A stretch of DNA of 50,881 bases, taken from contig CAJWTA010000002.1 of the NCBI GenBank assembly GCA_913046805.1, positions 1 through 50,881 on the forward strand, in the 5' to 3' direction. The notes beneath the pieces are model-generated. The model made no database searches. It had not been told where the DNA came from and worked only from the letters and a program-made list of their open reading frames with translations. Shown one piece after another: positions 33,655-42,929 of this stretch. The position numbers and the translations under genes were made by a program. This DNA comes from an uncultured Fidelibacterota bacterium (GTDB taxonomy: Bacteria; Marinisomatota; Marinisomatia; Marinisomatales; TCS55). Each line of letters starts with the position of its first letter. Positions within the stretch are counted from its first letter, which is position 1.

Positions 33655-34050
33655 ATGAAAAATTATAATTCTATACTAGTTGCTTTGCTTCTTGTTGTGG
33701 GATGCAGTAATGCTCCTAGAGAAACAACATCAAAGCTAACTCTTGGTCTTGCTCAATCCACCGTTACAAAAGGAGCAAATCAATCCGAAATTATCAAAGT
33801 TTTAGGTGCTCCTAATATCATATCAAAAGATAAATCAGGTAACGAAACTTGGACTTACGATCGTATTTCAAGGGATGCTCAATCAAATAGTAGGTCAGGT
33901 GCTGGTTTTGGAGCATTGTTTGGCTGGGTTTTTGCCGGTGGCAGCAGCTCATCATCATCTAGCACGTCGAATAAATCACTGACTGTTATAATTACATTCG
34001 ATGATAATAAAAACGTAATAGATTATGCTTATCAAAGTTTAGAATTCTAA
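33655..34050 (+). CDS. lipoprotein with BamE/SmpA-like fold
   Basis: The product has 131 residues. A lipoprotein signal ends VVGCSNAP. TKGANQSEIIKVLGAPNIISKDKSGNETWTYD matches the SmpA/OmlA (BamE-like) pattern, in which a helix with a GxP turn is followed by two strands. A Gly/Ser-rich linker (residues about 84-107) and a final strand VIITFDDNKNVIDY follow. It ends directly before the ATG of the next lipoprotein gene. A structural role in the outer envelope is likely. Confidence 0.68.
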   Translation: MKNYNSILVALLLVVGCSNAPRETTSKLTLGLAQSTVTKGANQSEIIKVLGAPNIISKDKSGNETWTYDRISRDAQSNSRSGAGFGALFGWVFAGGSSSSSSSTSNKSLTVIITFDDNKNVIDYAYQSLEF

Positions 34051-34746
34051 ATGCTAACAAGATTAATACGTCCACAAACTACCCATGGAAAATCCTCATA
34101 TTGTATTTTAATTGGATATTTGGTCCTTGGACTTTCAGGATGTAGTACTCCCCCTAGAACCGAAAAACCTCCGACATCTGTCGCCAGAGCTATGGAGACA
34201 AGGTCTTTTCCTGGAGATTTAAAAACAGTTTTAAAGGCCTCAATTAACTCTCTTCAGGATATGGACTATACAATTGAGGTGTTGAATTCCGATGTTGGCT
34301 TAATTACCGCCAGTAGAACTACAGAGAACAAAAAAGCAAGACTAGCAAGTGAAACACCTCAAGATGGAATGACGGATTCTGAAAAAGCGTGTTTGGCAAT
34401 TGGAGCTGTTGCAATTATTGCCGTTGTTGCTGCAATAATTTTTGACGGAGATGAGGATGACGATGATCGTCCTAGACGCCGTGGCGGTAATAGTATATAT
34501 ACTGGAGGTAGTAATGATGATGGACCAGATGGGCCTATGATCTATCGTTATAAAGTTACAATAAATCTCACAGAACTAAATGAATTGGAAACAAATGTAC
34601 GTGTAAGTGCTAGTGGAGAAGTTGAGCAAGACGGAAAGATTCTTTCCACTGGAGGAGTACACGAACCTGAATTTTTTCAGAAATTTTTTGCCGGTATGAA
34701 CCAAGGTCAATTTCTTGATCAAAACCAACCTATCAAGTCGAATTAA
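34051..34746 (+). CDS. lipoprotein with BamC-like N-terminal domain
   Basis: The product has 231 residues. The signal ends LGLSGCSTPP. Residues about 52-90 (TRSFPGDLKTVLKASINSLQDMDYTIEVL, GLITASR) match a lipoprotein family with a helix-grip domain like that of BamC. A hydrophobic helix (about 114-131) and an acidic-basic linker (DGDEDDDDRPRRRGG) lie between it and a second beta part with TINLTELNELETNVRVS. The start immediately follows the upstream TAA. Function unknown. Confidence 0.65.
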   Translation: MLTRLIRPQTTHGKSSYCILIGYLVLGLSGCSTPPRTEKPPTSVARAMETRSFPGDLKTVLKASINSLQDMDYTIEVLNSDVGLITASRTTENKKARLASETPQDGMTDSEKACLAIGAVAIIAVVAAIIFDGDEDDDDRPRRRGGNSIYTGGSNDDGPDGPMIYRYKVTINLTELNELETNVRVSASGEVEQDGKILSTGGVHEPEFFQKFFAGMNQGQFLDQNQPIKSN

Positions 34747-34755
34747 CTAACTAAT

Positions 34756-35208
34756 TCACAACTCAGACAAGACATCTTTTGCGTGGGTTTTTGTAGTGAC
34801 TTTTGAAAATACTCTCTCAATGACACGATCTTCATTAATAATAAAAGTGCACCTGTAAATTCCTTCGTATTCTCTTCCGTACATTTTTTTAATCCCCCAA
34901 GCACCATAGGATTTTAATACATCTTTATTCTCATCAGATAAGATGGGGTAATCAAAATTCTGTTTATCGCAAAAGTTTTTTTGTTTTTGAACAGAGTCAG
35001 CGCTCATGCCAATAATAGCGATATTTTTTTGTTTAAAGTTTTGAAATTCATCACGGAATCCCTGCCCTTCGACTGTTCATCCAGATGTACTAGCTTTAGG
35101 AAAAATCCATAATACTACTTTTTTACCTGAAAAATCATCAAGTGTAACATTCTCCCCGTTTTGGTTAGGTAGAGAAAAATTGGGTGCTTCGTCACCTACT
35201 TTTAACAT
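34756..35208 (-). CDS. second PrxQ/BCP-type peroxiredoxin with predicted selenocysteine, no resolving Cys
   Basis: Read through the TGA at 35077-35079, it encodes 150 residues: LKVGDEAPNFSLPNQNGENV, WIFPKASTSG, then U (residue 44), then TVEGQGFRDEF and the rest of the thioredoxin fold to SKVTTKTHAKDVL. The TGA replaces the peroxidatic Cys of the family. Unlike the first copy there is no Cys five residues later (Gln instead), so another thiol must resolve the selenenic acid. No signal peptide is visible, so the enzyme is cytoplasmic. It lies 11 bp after the Nudix gene at the end of the long minus-strand series. Confidence 0.82.
35052..35079 (-). other. candidate bacterial SECIS element after the Sec TGA of the second peroxiredoxin
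   Basis: The TGA (35077-35079) is followed after 16 bases by a hairpin: CAGG pairs with CC(G)TG, with one bulged G, around the loop GATT (35057-35060). Distance and a G at the first loop position agree with bacterial SECIS rules and with the first copy. The stem is short, and no energy was calculated. Confidence 0.5.
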
Positions 35209-35219
35209 ACATACTCCAT

Positions 35220-35684
35220 TTATTTAAAATTCACTTTTGACCAACGCATTCTATCATCGTTGTTTGTTATCATTTCATTCACAACTTTTAAGCCTTTTTT
35301 CTGACCGTTCCATACCAAAGTGTTTTTTGCTTCCGTATAATGAACCCATTTAAAATCAACGTGCTCATCCGATAAAATTACATCTTTTGAGTCTACCTCA
35401 ATACCAAAAACTGGAACAAGGTTGACTCTATCTTCTTTTGTTTCATAAAACCTACTAACATGATCAGCGATAAAAATATTCAAGGGGTCAAGGCCGGTTT
35501 CTTCTTTCAGCTCTCTGATAGCTGTTTGCCAGGCCGCTTCATTGTTTTCAATCTTACCTGCAACACCCTGCCATAGATGTTCATAAATTTTGTTCTTATT
35601 GCGCTTTAAAATTAAAAATTCTGGAACATCATGAATTAAATTATAAACGTAACAATCAACCACTCTTACTTTGATTTTTGACAA
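35220..35684 (-). CDS. Nudix hydrolase
   Basis: The product has 154 residues with a TTG start preceded by AGGAT. The Nudix box spans residues 43-65 (GKIENNEAAWQTAIRELKEETGL broken down as G43, E49, R57, E58, E61, E62, G64). Such enzymes cleave nucleoside diphosphates linked to another moiety; the substrate is not evident, though a 7,8-dihydroneopterin-triphosphate-type Nudix is possible. It is located between the secreted nuclease and the second peroxiredoxin genes. Confidence 0.85.
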   Translation of the reverse strand: MSKIKVRVVDCYVYNLIHDVPEFLILKRNKNKIYEHLWQGVAGKIENNEAAWQTAIRELKEETGLDPLNIFIADHVSRFYETKEDRVNLVPVFGIEVDSKDVILSDEHVDFKWVHYTEAKNTLVWNGQKKGLKVVNEMITNNDDRMRWSKVNFK

Positions 35685-35710
35685 TTGATATCCTATTGAT
35701 TTTGAGTTTT

Positions 35711-37861
35711 CTATCGTACCAAAATAAATTTCTGGGTACTATATTTTGATCCTAATTGAAATCGTATAAAATATACTCCAGATGGAGCACGTTTATCACT
35801 ATCAGTTTTACCATTCCATGAAATTTTTTCTTCGCTAAAGCCTGGGGTAAGACTTCTCACTAACATACCAGCTGAATTGATAATTTCAATTTTTTCTAAT
35901 TTTTGGACTTTTAATTTTAAACTAAATTTAAAATTGACAATTCCTTTTGATGGATTTGGATATATTAAAATTTCAGATGAGCTCGGTTCAACTACTGTTG
36001 AATCTGACACCGAAATATCATCACTATTCAAAGGTAAAATCTTAAATTCATTATAACTGTAGTGCACTATTCCTGCTACACGGCTTAGAATAGTTCCTAT
36101 TTTTAAATCAGGCCAATTACCTCTATAAAGGTATTGGTCGATTATAATTTGATTACCAAGTGAATCCGAAGCAAAAAATTGATTTTTGTCATTCAAGCCG
36201 CTAGAAACAGTAATGTCTTCAATGGATACGAGCATCCCCTCATATTTTTCTCCATCGTAGTTACATCCACCAGACAATGCTTTTGCATCGATAGTCACTG
36301 GATCGACAATATTATTTGATGACAAAATGGTCGTACTCGAAATATTAGCAAGCTCTGTTAGGCCAAAATATTCTTTTACATCTGCATTCAAAATAATATT
36401 ACTGCCAACGGGAGGTGGTTCGTATCCCCTGTTTATGTAAACAAAAATACCTGCCCACTCAGACTTAGAAGGATCTTGTATAAAAAAGTTTGGATACTCT
36501 TCGTCCGGTCTTATTGCAGTGACAATTCCTTCAACCTCAAGTTTTTGGCCGATGAATTTTGATGGATAACAATCATCTCCTAAGCCTTTTTCAGAAGATT
36601 GTTGAATTACAAATGGGGTAAATCCGCTGGTTATCGGAATTCTTATATTTATCTGATCAGTTCCAATCTCTCCCTCGTTATCAGTTACGATAAGCTGAAA
36701 AGATATGGTAGTCGTTATGACTACCTCTGGAACAGTGAAGCTTGCGATAGCACTATTAGAGTTAACAATTGAAATACTTGGACCGGATAGCTGCTTCCAT
36801 TCATAAGAAGAAATAGACCCATTCGGATCATAGCTTTTTGAGGCATCTAGAGTTATGCTTTCTCCAATTTTAGCATCTCTATCCTCACCTGCATGGGCAA
36901 CAGGGCTTGTAGAAGCTTTTGAAGTATATTGTATTTTAGCCACAACTGGATAATGGTCTGATGCGTAGTAAATAGATTCTATCACCTCATTAGGTGCAGA
37001 CAAATTAGACCCCTCAATCACAGAGCGATTAAAATGATTTCCATCATTACCAATAACACGATAAGAGTTTTCAAGAAATTTTAAATTGGGATCCGTCTTT
37101 GTAAAATGATCGGAAAATAATATAAAGTCGAAACGATCATCTAAACCACCCGTTGACCCGCCATCCCCTATTTGGTCTGTACGGGTTGACTGAGTAAACT
37201 TTAAGACATTTGAATTATCATCTCGAACCCAACCTCCAATTGGGTCTTCAAGGTCTACATACATACTGTCAACTAACAATTTATAGGCTTGTTCATTTGG
37301 ACTGTAAAGATTTAAGTCACCTGCTAAGATATATCTAAAATCCTTATCTTGTTGACTTATATAAAGTTGTAACTGCTTGACTTCTTCCCATCTTCTATTC
37401 TCGTTGCTTGTTCCTGTGCTTGCCTTTAAATGGGCTGAAAACACTGTAAACTCCGAAACTGTTGCTGCAGAATTTTTTACTGCGAAGCGAAAACCGCTAA
37501 TATCTCTTAACGAAGTTGGAATTGATTTATTTGAAATAAGATCTAACTTGGTGTTTTTAAAAATGACTCCGTTCTCCATATCTCTCGAATTGGTAAGTGG
37601 TCCAGCAGAGTAATCTTGAGTGCTTTTATTGAAAACCTCTTTCAATAAAAGCTCTAAACCACCTTCATCTTCAAGCTCTTGAAAGGCGACAATATCTGGA
37701 TTAACATAATTAATTACTTTTTCAAAATATTGAGTTCTTGATCTGTCATTTTCGCTAAAACGTAGAGCGTTGTACGACATTATGGTTAATGTATCTTGAC
37801 CAAAAGAAAGGGTAACAAGAAAAATGTATAAAAAAGATTTAAAGAATTTTGTAATTATCAA
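35711..37861 (-). CDS. secreted endonuclease/exonuclease/phosphatase with PKD/Ig, OB-fold and C-terminal sorting domain
   Basis: The product has 716 residues. A signal peptide is followed by an EEP nuclease domain (about 24-312: MSYNALRF, AFQELED, FSAHLKAS, ILAGDLNLYSP, ASDHYPVVAK). A PKD/REJ-like module (about 318-408: GESITLDASKSYDPNGSISSYEWKQLSG) and an OB-fold region (about 425-615) come next. The C-terminus carries a FlgD/type A sorting domain (about 635-716: YPNPSKGIVNF, PSGVYFIRF). It is probably a T9SS-exported extracellular DNase for phosphate or nutrient acquisition. The ATG overlaps the deacetylase stop (ATGA). Confidence 0.85.
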   Translation of the reverse strand: MIITKFFKSFLYIFLVTLSFGQDTLTIMSYNALRFSENDRSRTQYFEKVINYVNPDIVAFQELEDEGGLELLLKEVFNKSTQDYSAGPLTNSRDMENGVIFKNTKLDLISNKSIPTSLRDISGFRFAVKNSAATVSEFTVFSAHLKASTGTSNENRRWEEVKQLQLYISQQDKDFRYILAGDLNLYSPNEQAYKLLVDSMYVDLEDPIGGWVRDDNSNVLKFTQSTRTDQIGDGGSTGGLDDRFDFILFSDHFTKTDPNLKFLENSYRVIGNDGNHFNRSVIEGSNLSAPNEVIESIYYASDHYPVVAKIQYTSKASTSPVAHAGEDRDAKIGESITLDASKSYDPNGSISSYEWKQLSGPSISIVNSNSAIASFTVPEVVITTTISFQLIVTDNEGEIGTDQINIRIPITSGFTPFVIQQSSEKGLGDDCYPSKFIGQKLEVEGIVTAIRPDEEYPNFFIQDPSKSEWAGIFVYINRGYEPPPVGSNIILNADVKEYFGLTELANISSTTILSSNNIVDPVTIDAKALSGGCNYDGEKYEGMLVSIEDITVSSGLNDKNQFFASDSLGNQIIIDQYLYRGNWPDLKIGTILSRVAGIVHYSYNEFKILPLNSDDISVSDSTVVEPSSSEILIYPNPSKGIVNFKFSLKLKVQKLEKIEIINSAGMLVRSLTPGFSEEKISWNGKTDSDKRAPSGVYFIRFQLGSKYSTQKFILVR

Positions 37862-38709
37862 TCCACTACCTGGGAAAGAAATTTAAAATTAAACCCTTGC
37901 TCGACTAAAAGAGGTATCTTTTTTTGAAGGACTTTTAAAGTATTACCTTTGACATGGCCGATGCCTATTGCCATCCCTTTTTTCTCCGAAATTCGAACAA
38001 GCTCGTCGACTTGATTTGAGATTTTTTCAACACTTAAATCGTTGTCTAAAAAAACATGTCTTCTTGCAGTAAGAACGCCAACAGAGCGCATGGTGCTCTC
38101 GCCAACTGTTTTTGAAGAGGTTCTGCTATCTAGAAAAAATTTGTCTTTATTTTTTAAAACAGATGCAACCACTGCCATAACTTTTCCATCTGCTGTAGCT
38201 TTAGATCCCTGATGATTGTTAATTCCAAGAGCTTCTGGAATTTCTTTCAGTGCTTCGTTTAAGCGCCATTCAATTTCTTGACTAGTCATGCCTACTTTTA
38301 ATTTAAATTCGTCCTCTCCTAAAGAAGCTGTTGAAGATTGCATAGGCATATGAATTATAACTTCCTTTCCAGCACTTACAGCTTTCTTGGCAACTGGAGA
38401 GCTTTGTTTGTGTCCTGGTAATACTGCGCAAGTAATCGGAATGGGTAAGTTTAAAAAACCATCCGAAATTGCATCGTTCCTATAGCCGAAATCATCAATC
38501 ACAAGAACTATAGAATTAATTTCTTCTTTGTCAATAATCAGCGCGCTATCTTGAACGGCAAATTCTTCGATTTCCTCTATCGTATCCTGAGGAGCGCGAA
38601 TTGCCAAATCAAGTTTTCTAAGCGCTGAGTAGTTACTCATAATCAGGATAGCTATTGTGACAGATAGTACCCATATAATTTTTTTATATCTGACTATTTT
38701 GTCTGTCAT
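37858..38709 (-). CDS. divergent polysaccharide deacetylase (YibQ family)
   Basis: The product has 283 residues with an N-terminal membrane anchor (about 10-28). IVLVIDDFGYRND, AVLPGHKQSS, EVIIHMPMQSS, GINNHQGSKAT and FFLDSRTSSKT are the conserved blocks of YibQ-type divergent polysaccharide deacetylases. They resemble NodB-fold enzymes but with altered motifs. Targets are unknown, perhaps cell-wall glycans. It overlaps both neighbours by 4 bp (ATGA). Confidence 0.87.
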   Translation of the reverse strand: MTDKIVRYKKIIWVLSVTIAILIMSNYSALRKLDLAIRAPQDTIEEIEEFAVQDSALIIDKEEINSIVLVIDDFGYRNDAISDGFLNLPIPITCAVLPGHKQSSPVAKKAVSAGKEVIIHMPMQSSTASLGEDEFKLKVGMTSQEIEWRLNEALKEIPEALGINNHQGSKATADGKVMAVVASVLKNKDKFFLDSRTSSKTVGESTMRSVGVLTARRHVFLDNDLSVEKISNQVDELVRISEKKGMAIGIGHVKGNTLKVLQKKIPLLVEQGFNFKFLSQVVD

Positions 38710-39560
38710 GGCAATCTAAAAGATATATCAATGATTTGAGGAAATCCAATATTTTGATCTCCATACTGAAAACCATAGGAAAAAGAATATGCCCCAAGAT
38801 TGATTCCAATACCACATGAAAGGATTTTTGAATTTTGATTTATCATTGCAGAAGCTCCAAAAAATATATTTTCAAGCTTAAAATTTGAACCCAGAGAATA
38901 AATTGGCTTATCAACCAACTCGTTGGCTTCAAATGAAAAAAAGATGTCACCGCCTTTCAATTCATACATTGCCGTGCCGATAAGTCTAGTAGGAAGGATC
39001 GGCCGCTCATTTCTAAGAGGATTCATTCTTCCTAGATTCAAAACTGATCCAGCTATGGTGAATTTTTTACTTGCTTGCCATGATATGCCAAAATCTAATG
39101 CATAACCTGAACTAGAATCTTGATATAATTGCATAGATATCATTTGCAGCGCAAGTCCAGAGTTAATGTTTCCATTGGTAAAACTAGTTACGACTTTGCT
39201 TGAAACTCCATAAGCTCCGTAATACCCAATAGGCTCTGAAGAAGGTGTACTTCCTCTTAATTCAATATCATTTATTCCAACATATCTAATTTTTAATCCA
39301 GCACTATTTAATCTGAATTTTCCTTGCCATTTAAAAGAAAGATTTTCTGTTTCACCAAACCATTTACCATAAGCAAATGAAAGCTCATCAGATTTACCTT
39401 TGGAATTCAAAAATGCAGGATTTCGCCATGGTGATCGAAACCTTATAAGCTCATTGGCAGATGAAGGAATCGATAAAAACTGCAGGCCCGCACTTATCCC
39501 TTGCGAAAAAAACATGATCAGTAGGAAAAACTTAAAAAGAAAATGCATAAGTGAATACAT
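38706..39560 (-). CDS. outer-membrane beta-barrel protein, PorV/PorQ-like
   Basis: The product has 284 residues with a signal peptide. After it, SANELIRFRSPWRNPAFL resembles the start of PorV/PorQ-like barrels. Alternating strands follow, among them LALQMISMQLYQDSSSGYALDFGISWQASKKFTIAGSVLNLG. I kept ATG 39560 because AGGA lies at the right distance; it overlaps the PorV-like gene by 29 bp. It may be a second shuttle or barrel partner of the T9SS. Confidence 0.7.
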   Translation of the reverse strand: MYSLMHFLFKFFLLIMFFSQGISAGLQFLSIPSSANELIRFRSPWRNPAFLNSKGKSDELSFAYGKWFGETENLSFKWQGKFRLNSAGLKIRYVGINDIELRGSTPSSEPIGYYGAYGVSSKVVTSFTNGNINSGLALQMISMQLYQDSSSGYALDFGISWQASKKFTIAGSVLNLGRMNPLRNERPILPTRLIGTAMYELKGGDIFFSFEANELVDKPIYSLGSNFKLENIFFGASAMINQNSKILSCGIGINLGAYSFSYGFQYGDQNIGFPQIIDISFRLP

Positions 39561-40467
39561 GAGAGATTCCTGCAGCTCCTTCTAGAGCGAAAGAATAGTC
39601 AAGCCTACTATCCAAATCTTCAAAAAGAGACCAATCAAGACCAAGACCAACTCCAACTCGACCGTTTCCAAAGCCGCCTCTTAAATAATAATGCTCGAGA
39701 TATTGGTATTCAACACCTATGCGCGCAACATAACCTACTATACTGCTACCACTCATAGCCACACCTGCATCAGCGGTAACATATGTATTGTTATAATTAA
39801 ATGTGGACCCAAATCTATAAAGTGTTGGGAATTGCTCAATGTATACTTTTCCTCTTTCATAAATTTTATCTGTTTTCCACTGATATCTTGAATTTAAATC
39901 TTGAATCATTAAACCATAATTAGCGCCTGACGCAGTTTTAATAAAAATACCAAAATCCATACCTACCCCTTTTCCTGTGAGATCCATTGTGTTTACAGGT
40001 AATTGATGCCTTAGAACTTTTACATTTAACCCAACTGATAGCCAAGGTAACATTGTTTGCGCAAAAGAGAGCATATAGGAATTTTCAGATGTAGAAAGAT
40101 TTTTAGTATGCTGGCCAGCTAAATTTCTTCCATCTATTTGATCAACACCTGCCCCAATCCATGAAACTCCGATCGAAGCTGAAGGTGGTAATGGCATGGA
40201 AAAATTAGCTGCCATTAACTGTCTGTCCAGCATTAAAAAATGATTACTAAACCCTGCGTGTGATTTTTTTAGATGAACAAGTGTTGCTGGGTTATGGTAA
40301 GCTGCAAAACCCTCATCTATTTCAGCGGTAAATGAACTACCCATGGCAACTGCCCTCGCAGATGTCCCCATGCGTAAAAAACCACCTGCAAAGGACCCAA
40401 GCTTTTGTGCAAAACAAAAGCCTGTTAATAAAAAAATAAATACTGTGAGTGTGATTTTATTCTTCAT
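39532..40467 (-). CDS. PorV/PorQ-family outer-membrane protein
   Basis: The product has 311 residues. The start is ATG 40467, which overlaps the upstream TGA as ATGA. A signal peptide ending FCFAQ is followed by LGSFAGGFLRMGTSARAVAMGSSFTAEIDEGFAAYHNPA, the hallmark of PorV/PorQ (UPF0164-like) 14-strand barrels. PorV shuttles T9SS cargo from the Sov/SprA translocon to the attachment machinery. Position in the same gene series as sprA supports that function. Confidence 0.85.
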   Translation of the reverse strand: MKNKITLTVFIFLLTGFCFAQKLGSFAGGFLRMGTSARAVAMGSSFTAEIDEGFAAYHNPATLVHLKKSHAGFSNHFLMLDRQLMAANFSMPLPPSASIGVSWIGAGVDQIDGRNLAGQHTKNLSTSENSYMLSFAQTMLPWLSVGLNVKVLRHQLPVNTMDLTGKGVGMDFGIFIKTASGANYGLMIQDLNSRYQWKTDKIYERGKVYIEQFPTLYRFGSTFNYNNTYVTADAGVAMSGSSIVGYVARIGVEYQYLEHYYLRGGFGNGRVGVGLGLDWSLFEDLDSRLDYSFALEGAAGISHVFTYAFSF

Positions 40468-42116
40468 TTGACCACAATTAGTTTTATCCATTCTACTTTT
40501 TCGTCGTACTCAAGCCTTATAAAATAGACACCATTATCAACTATTCTTCCACTATCATCCTTACCATCCCATTTGAACGAACCTGTGTTCGTTTGACGTC
40601 TGTCGAATTGCTTAGAAGATACTTTTTCCATTGCAAAATTGAAGATGTCCATTTTTACAACAAACGAAATCTTTACGCTCAGATTGATATGGACATATCC
40701 ACTTCCATTTAATTGATTGTGCTCATATGGTGAAAAAGGGTTTGGGTATGCGTAAGCTTTTTTTGGATCATAATCAGCCCGGTATATCTGCCAATTGCTA
40801 CCAGAAGTATTCATTGCACGCGCGAGTCCATCCCAAGAGCTGATCCAAATTGTGGCTTTATCTTTAGTTGAATAAAAAGGTCTTTTATCATAAGATACAG
40901 CAACAACCTCATCGCTTAAGATTTCATCGATACGATAGGTACCAGTTGAACCAATTTCTAAAACTTGTTTTGCAGATTTATATTTTGCCCAAGGCTTGGC
41001 TATGTCAGCTGGATCATCAATAATTGTTTTCCAAAGACCGGTTTTTGTTGCAACCAAAACTACCGAGTCAGATGCGGTTATATTGTAAGCTCTCTCACCT
41101 AAAAGAGTTGGGCTCCATGTATCTCCTCCATCAATAGAGTAGCTTACACCATTAGATTCTCCGGTTTCCGCAAGAACCGTTGCGGCCCAAATTATTGTAT
41201 ATCCTTTATATTTTTGAATTGCTAAGTCCACTACAAATCCTCCTGTGATTCCATCTGCTAATGGAGTGTAATGTGTCCAGTCAATACATCCATATGCTCC
41301 AACGAGACCTCTGTTAATACCGTTTGCTGTTCCAACCCAAATAGTGTCAGAATAACTAACAACTGAAAATGCCTTATGATTATGATTTCCGCCATCGTTT
41401 GGATCACGAGGATTAAGATAAAAATCTTTTAAGATACTTCCGCTAGATGTTGTTACATAACTTGATTCATCGCAAGTATTTAAAACTTGATCACTGTCTT
41501 GTGGCAGGGGTATCCTTTGCCATATTTTTGTACTAGTATTATACCTTCTTAGTCCACCAGCCCAACTAGTGATGTAAATATCGTTACCATTGATAGAAGC
41601 ATCATAAGTAACATTTGCTTCTTTTACAGTAATAGGAAGGCCCCGAAAAAAACGCTTTGCAAATGGAGATAATGAGTCAGCGTCTGTATCAGTTAATTGG
41701 TCAAAGTATGTCCAACTCGTTGAATTACCAGTTGAGTTTGAAGAATATATAAGCCCATTTCCAATTGTTATGTTTTCGCCACTTTTTGCAAATGCTGCAA
41801 ACAAAGAATTACCCTCAACAGCTAGCGCTGAAACTGCGCCATCAGGTGTAGATGTAGATGCTTGGCCCTCACTAATGTCTATACTTGAGCTTAGTGTGTA
41901 CAATGACGAAGTATCTCTTAATACCGCAAGACCTGATCCCGTACCAATCCACAATAATGTATCAGATTGGGGAACAATATCACCAATTGTATTAGTTTTC
42001 AAACCGCGGTATGCGCTGCTATCAAAGTTTGCATTTTGCATTTTATACAACATTGGAAACATATCTTGTCCAATTACAAACGAAGAAAATAGTAAAATGA
42101 TTGCAAATTTCTTCAT
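40464..42116 (-). CDS. secreted beta-propeller protein with FlgD/type A C-terminal domain
   Basis: The product has 550 residues with a signal peptide. Repeats such as TLLWIGTGSGLAVLRD, DTIWVGTANGINRGL and DTWSPTLLGERAYNITASDSVVLVATKTGLWKT are seven-bladed, two-component-regulator-type propeller blades. The C-terminus YPNPFSPYEHNQL followed by KMDIFNFAMEKV, FKWDGKDDSGRIVDNGVYFIRL is a FlgD-like/T9SS type A domain. It is probably exported to the cell surface. It overlaps the neighbouring genes by 4 bp on both sides. Confidence 0.82.
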   Translation of the reverse strand: MKKFAIILLFSSFVIGQDMFPMLYKMQNANFDSSAYRGLKTNTIGDIVPQSDTLLWIGTGSGLAVLRDTSSLYTLSSSIDISEGQASTSTPDGAVSALAVEGNSLFAAFAKSGENITIGNGLIYSSNSTGNSTSWTYFDQLTDTDADSLSPFAKRFFRGLPITVKEANVTYDASINGNDIYITSWAGGLRRYNTSTKIWQRIPLPQDSDQVLNTCDESSYVTTSSGSILKDFYLNPRDPNDGGNHNHKAFSVVSYSDTIWVGTANGINRGLVGAYGCIDWTHYTPLADGITGGFVVDLAIQKYKGYTIIWAATVLAETGESNGVSYSIDGGDTWSPTLLGERAYNITASDSVVLVATKTGLWKTIIDDPADIAKPWAKYKSAKQVLEIGSTGTYRIDEILSDEVVAVSYDKRPFYSTKDKATIWISSWDGLARAMNTSGSNWQIYRADYDPKKAYAYPNPFSPYEHNQLNGSGYVHINLSVKISFVVKMDIFNFAMEKVSSKQFDRRQTNTGSFKWDGKDDSGRIVDNGVYFIRLEYDEKVEWIKLIVVK

Positions 42117-42928
42117 TTGACTACTATTGTTCTTTTGACTGTATCGCTGTAAGCATTTGATTTATCTTGCGCTTCAAACGTCCATTGATACGTACCAACA
42201 AGAGCGTTTTCTGATATTGAAATCGTTCGTGAAAATGTTCCATCTCCTTTTTGAAGATCACCATTACCGTTTGGTCCAGATCCATCATCAAGCAATAAAA
42301 TCGGATTGCCATTATTCATGAGTGAGTCTAAGCCAACATGATATGAACGAAAAAATACCCTTTTAATATCATCTAAACCATTTGCGTCGGACGCATTTGC
42401 TGAGACAGTAAACTTGATCGTATTTACAATATTAGGGTCTGCGTTCGAAGATGGTCTATCTACACTTTGAGGTAAGGTAATCGATCCTATCCTAGGATGG
42501 ATATTACCTAAAATAAAAAATTCAACATCCGACTTCATCAATCTTCCATTGTACATACTCTGCACAGACAAAAAAACAGAATCCTTTGCACTCTTTGGTA
42601 TCACGTTTGAAATAACAGAGCTTGAATTCTTAATTTTTCTAGAAAAAATATTATCATTAGCTATGATATCGCCTTCTAATTCATCATCATACAATCTTAA
42701 TGTGTCATTTTTATTGCTTGCACTAATACCATTCCAAAGAACCTCTACTGAGTCTAAAGATGAATTCATATACCGCTGACTAACTTTAGCAGATATAAAA
42801 AGTTTATCTGAGCCTTGCAAATAATCAAAATTAATTTCACTTACAGGAAAAGGTTCAACAACCGACGTTGGCTCCTCGCAACTAGCTATCAAAAAGAATA
42901 TGGAAAATATTAAATATGTATTCTTCAT
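42113..42928 (-). CDS. surface lipoprotein, function unknown
   Basis: The product has about 271 residues, starting MKNTYLIFSIFFLIASCEEP (ATG 42928, 1 bp after the peptidase TAA; an ATG 12 bp upstream is possible). The lipobox is LIASC. Two Ig-like segments are suggested by VEVLWNGISASNKNDTLRLYDDE and GTFSRTISISENALVGTYQWTFEAQDKSNA. It probably sits on the outer membrane as an accessory of the SprA-linked genes. Not assigned to a named family. Confidence 0.7.
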   Translation of the reverse strand: MKNTYLIFSIFFLIASCEEPTSVVEPFPVSEINFDYLQGSDKLFISAKVSQRYMNSSLDSVEVLWNGISASNKNDTLRLYDDELEGDIIANDNIFSRKIKNSSSVISNVIPKSAKDSVFLSVQSMYNGRLMKSDVEFFILGNIHPRIGSITLPQSVDRPSSNADPNIVNTIKFTVSANASDANGLDDIKRVFFRSYHVGLDSLMNNGNPILLLDDGSGPNGNGDLQKGDGTFSRTISISENALVGTYQWTFEAQDKSNAYSDTVKRTIVVK

Positions 42929-42929
42929 T

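Noticed and set aside
34756..35208. Genetic code change (TGA read as Trp or Gly)
   Set aside because: TGA ends several genes here in the right place, with ATGA overlaps to the next gene (5341-5344, 37858-37861, 38706-38709, 40464-40467), so TGA is a normal stop.
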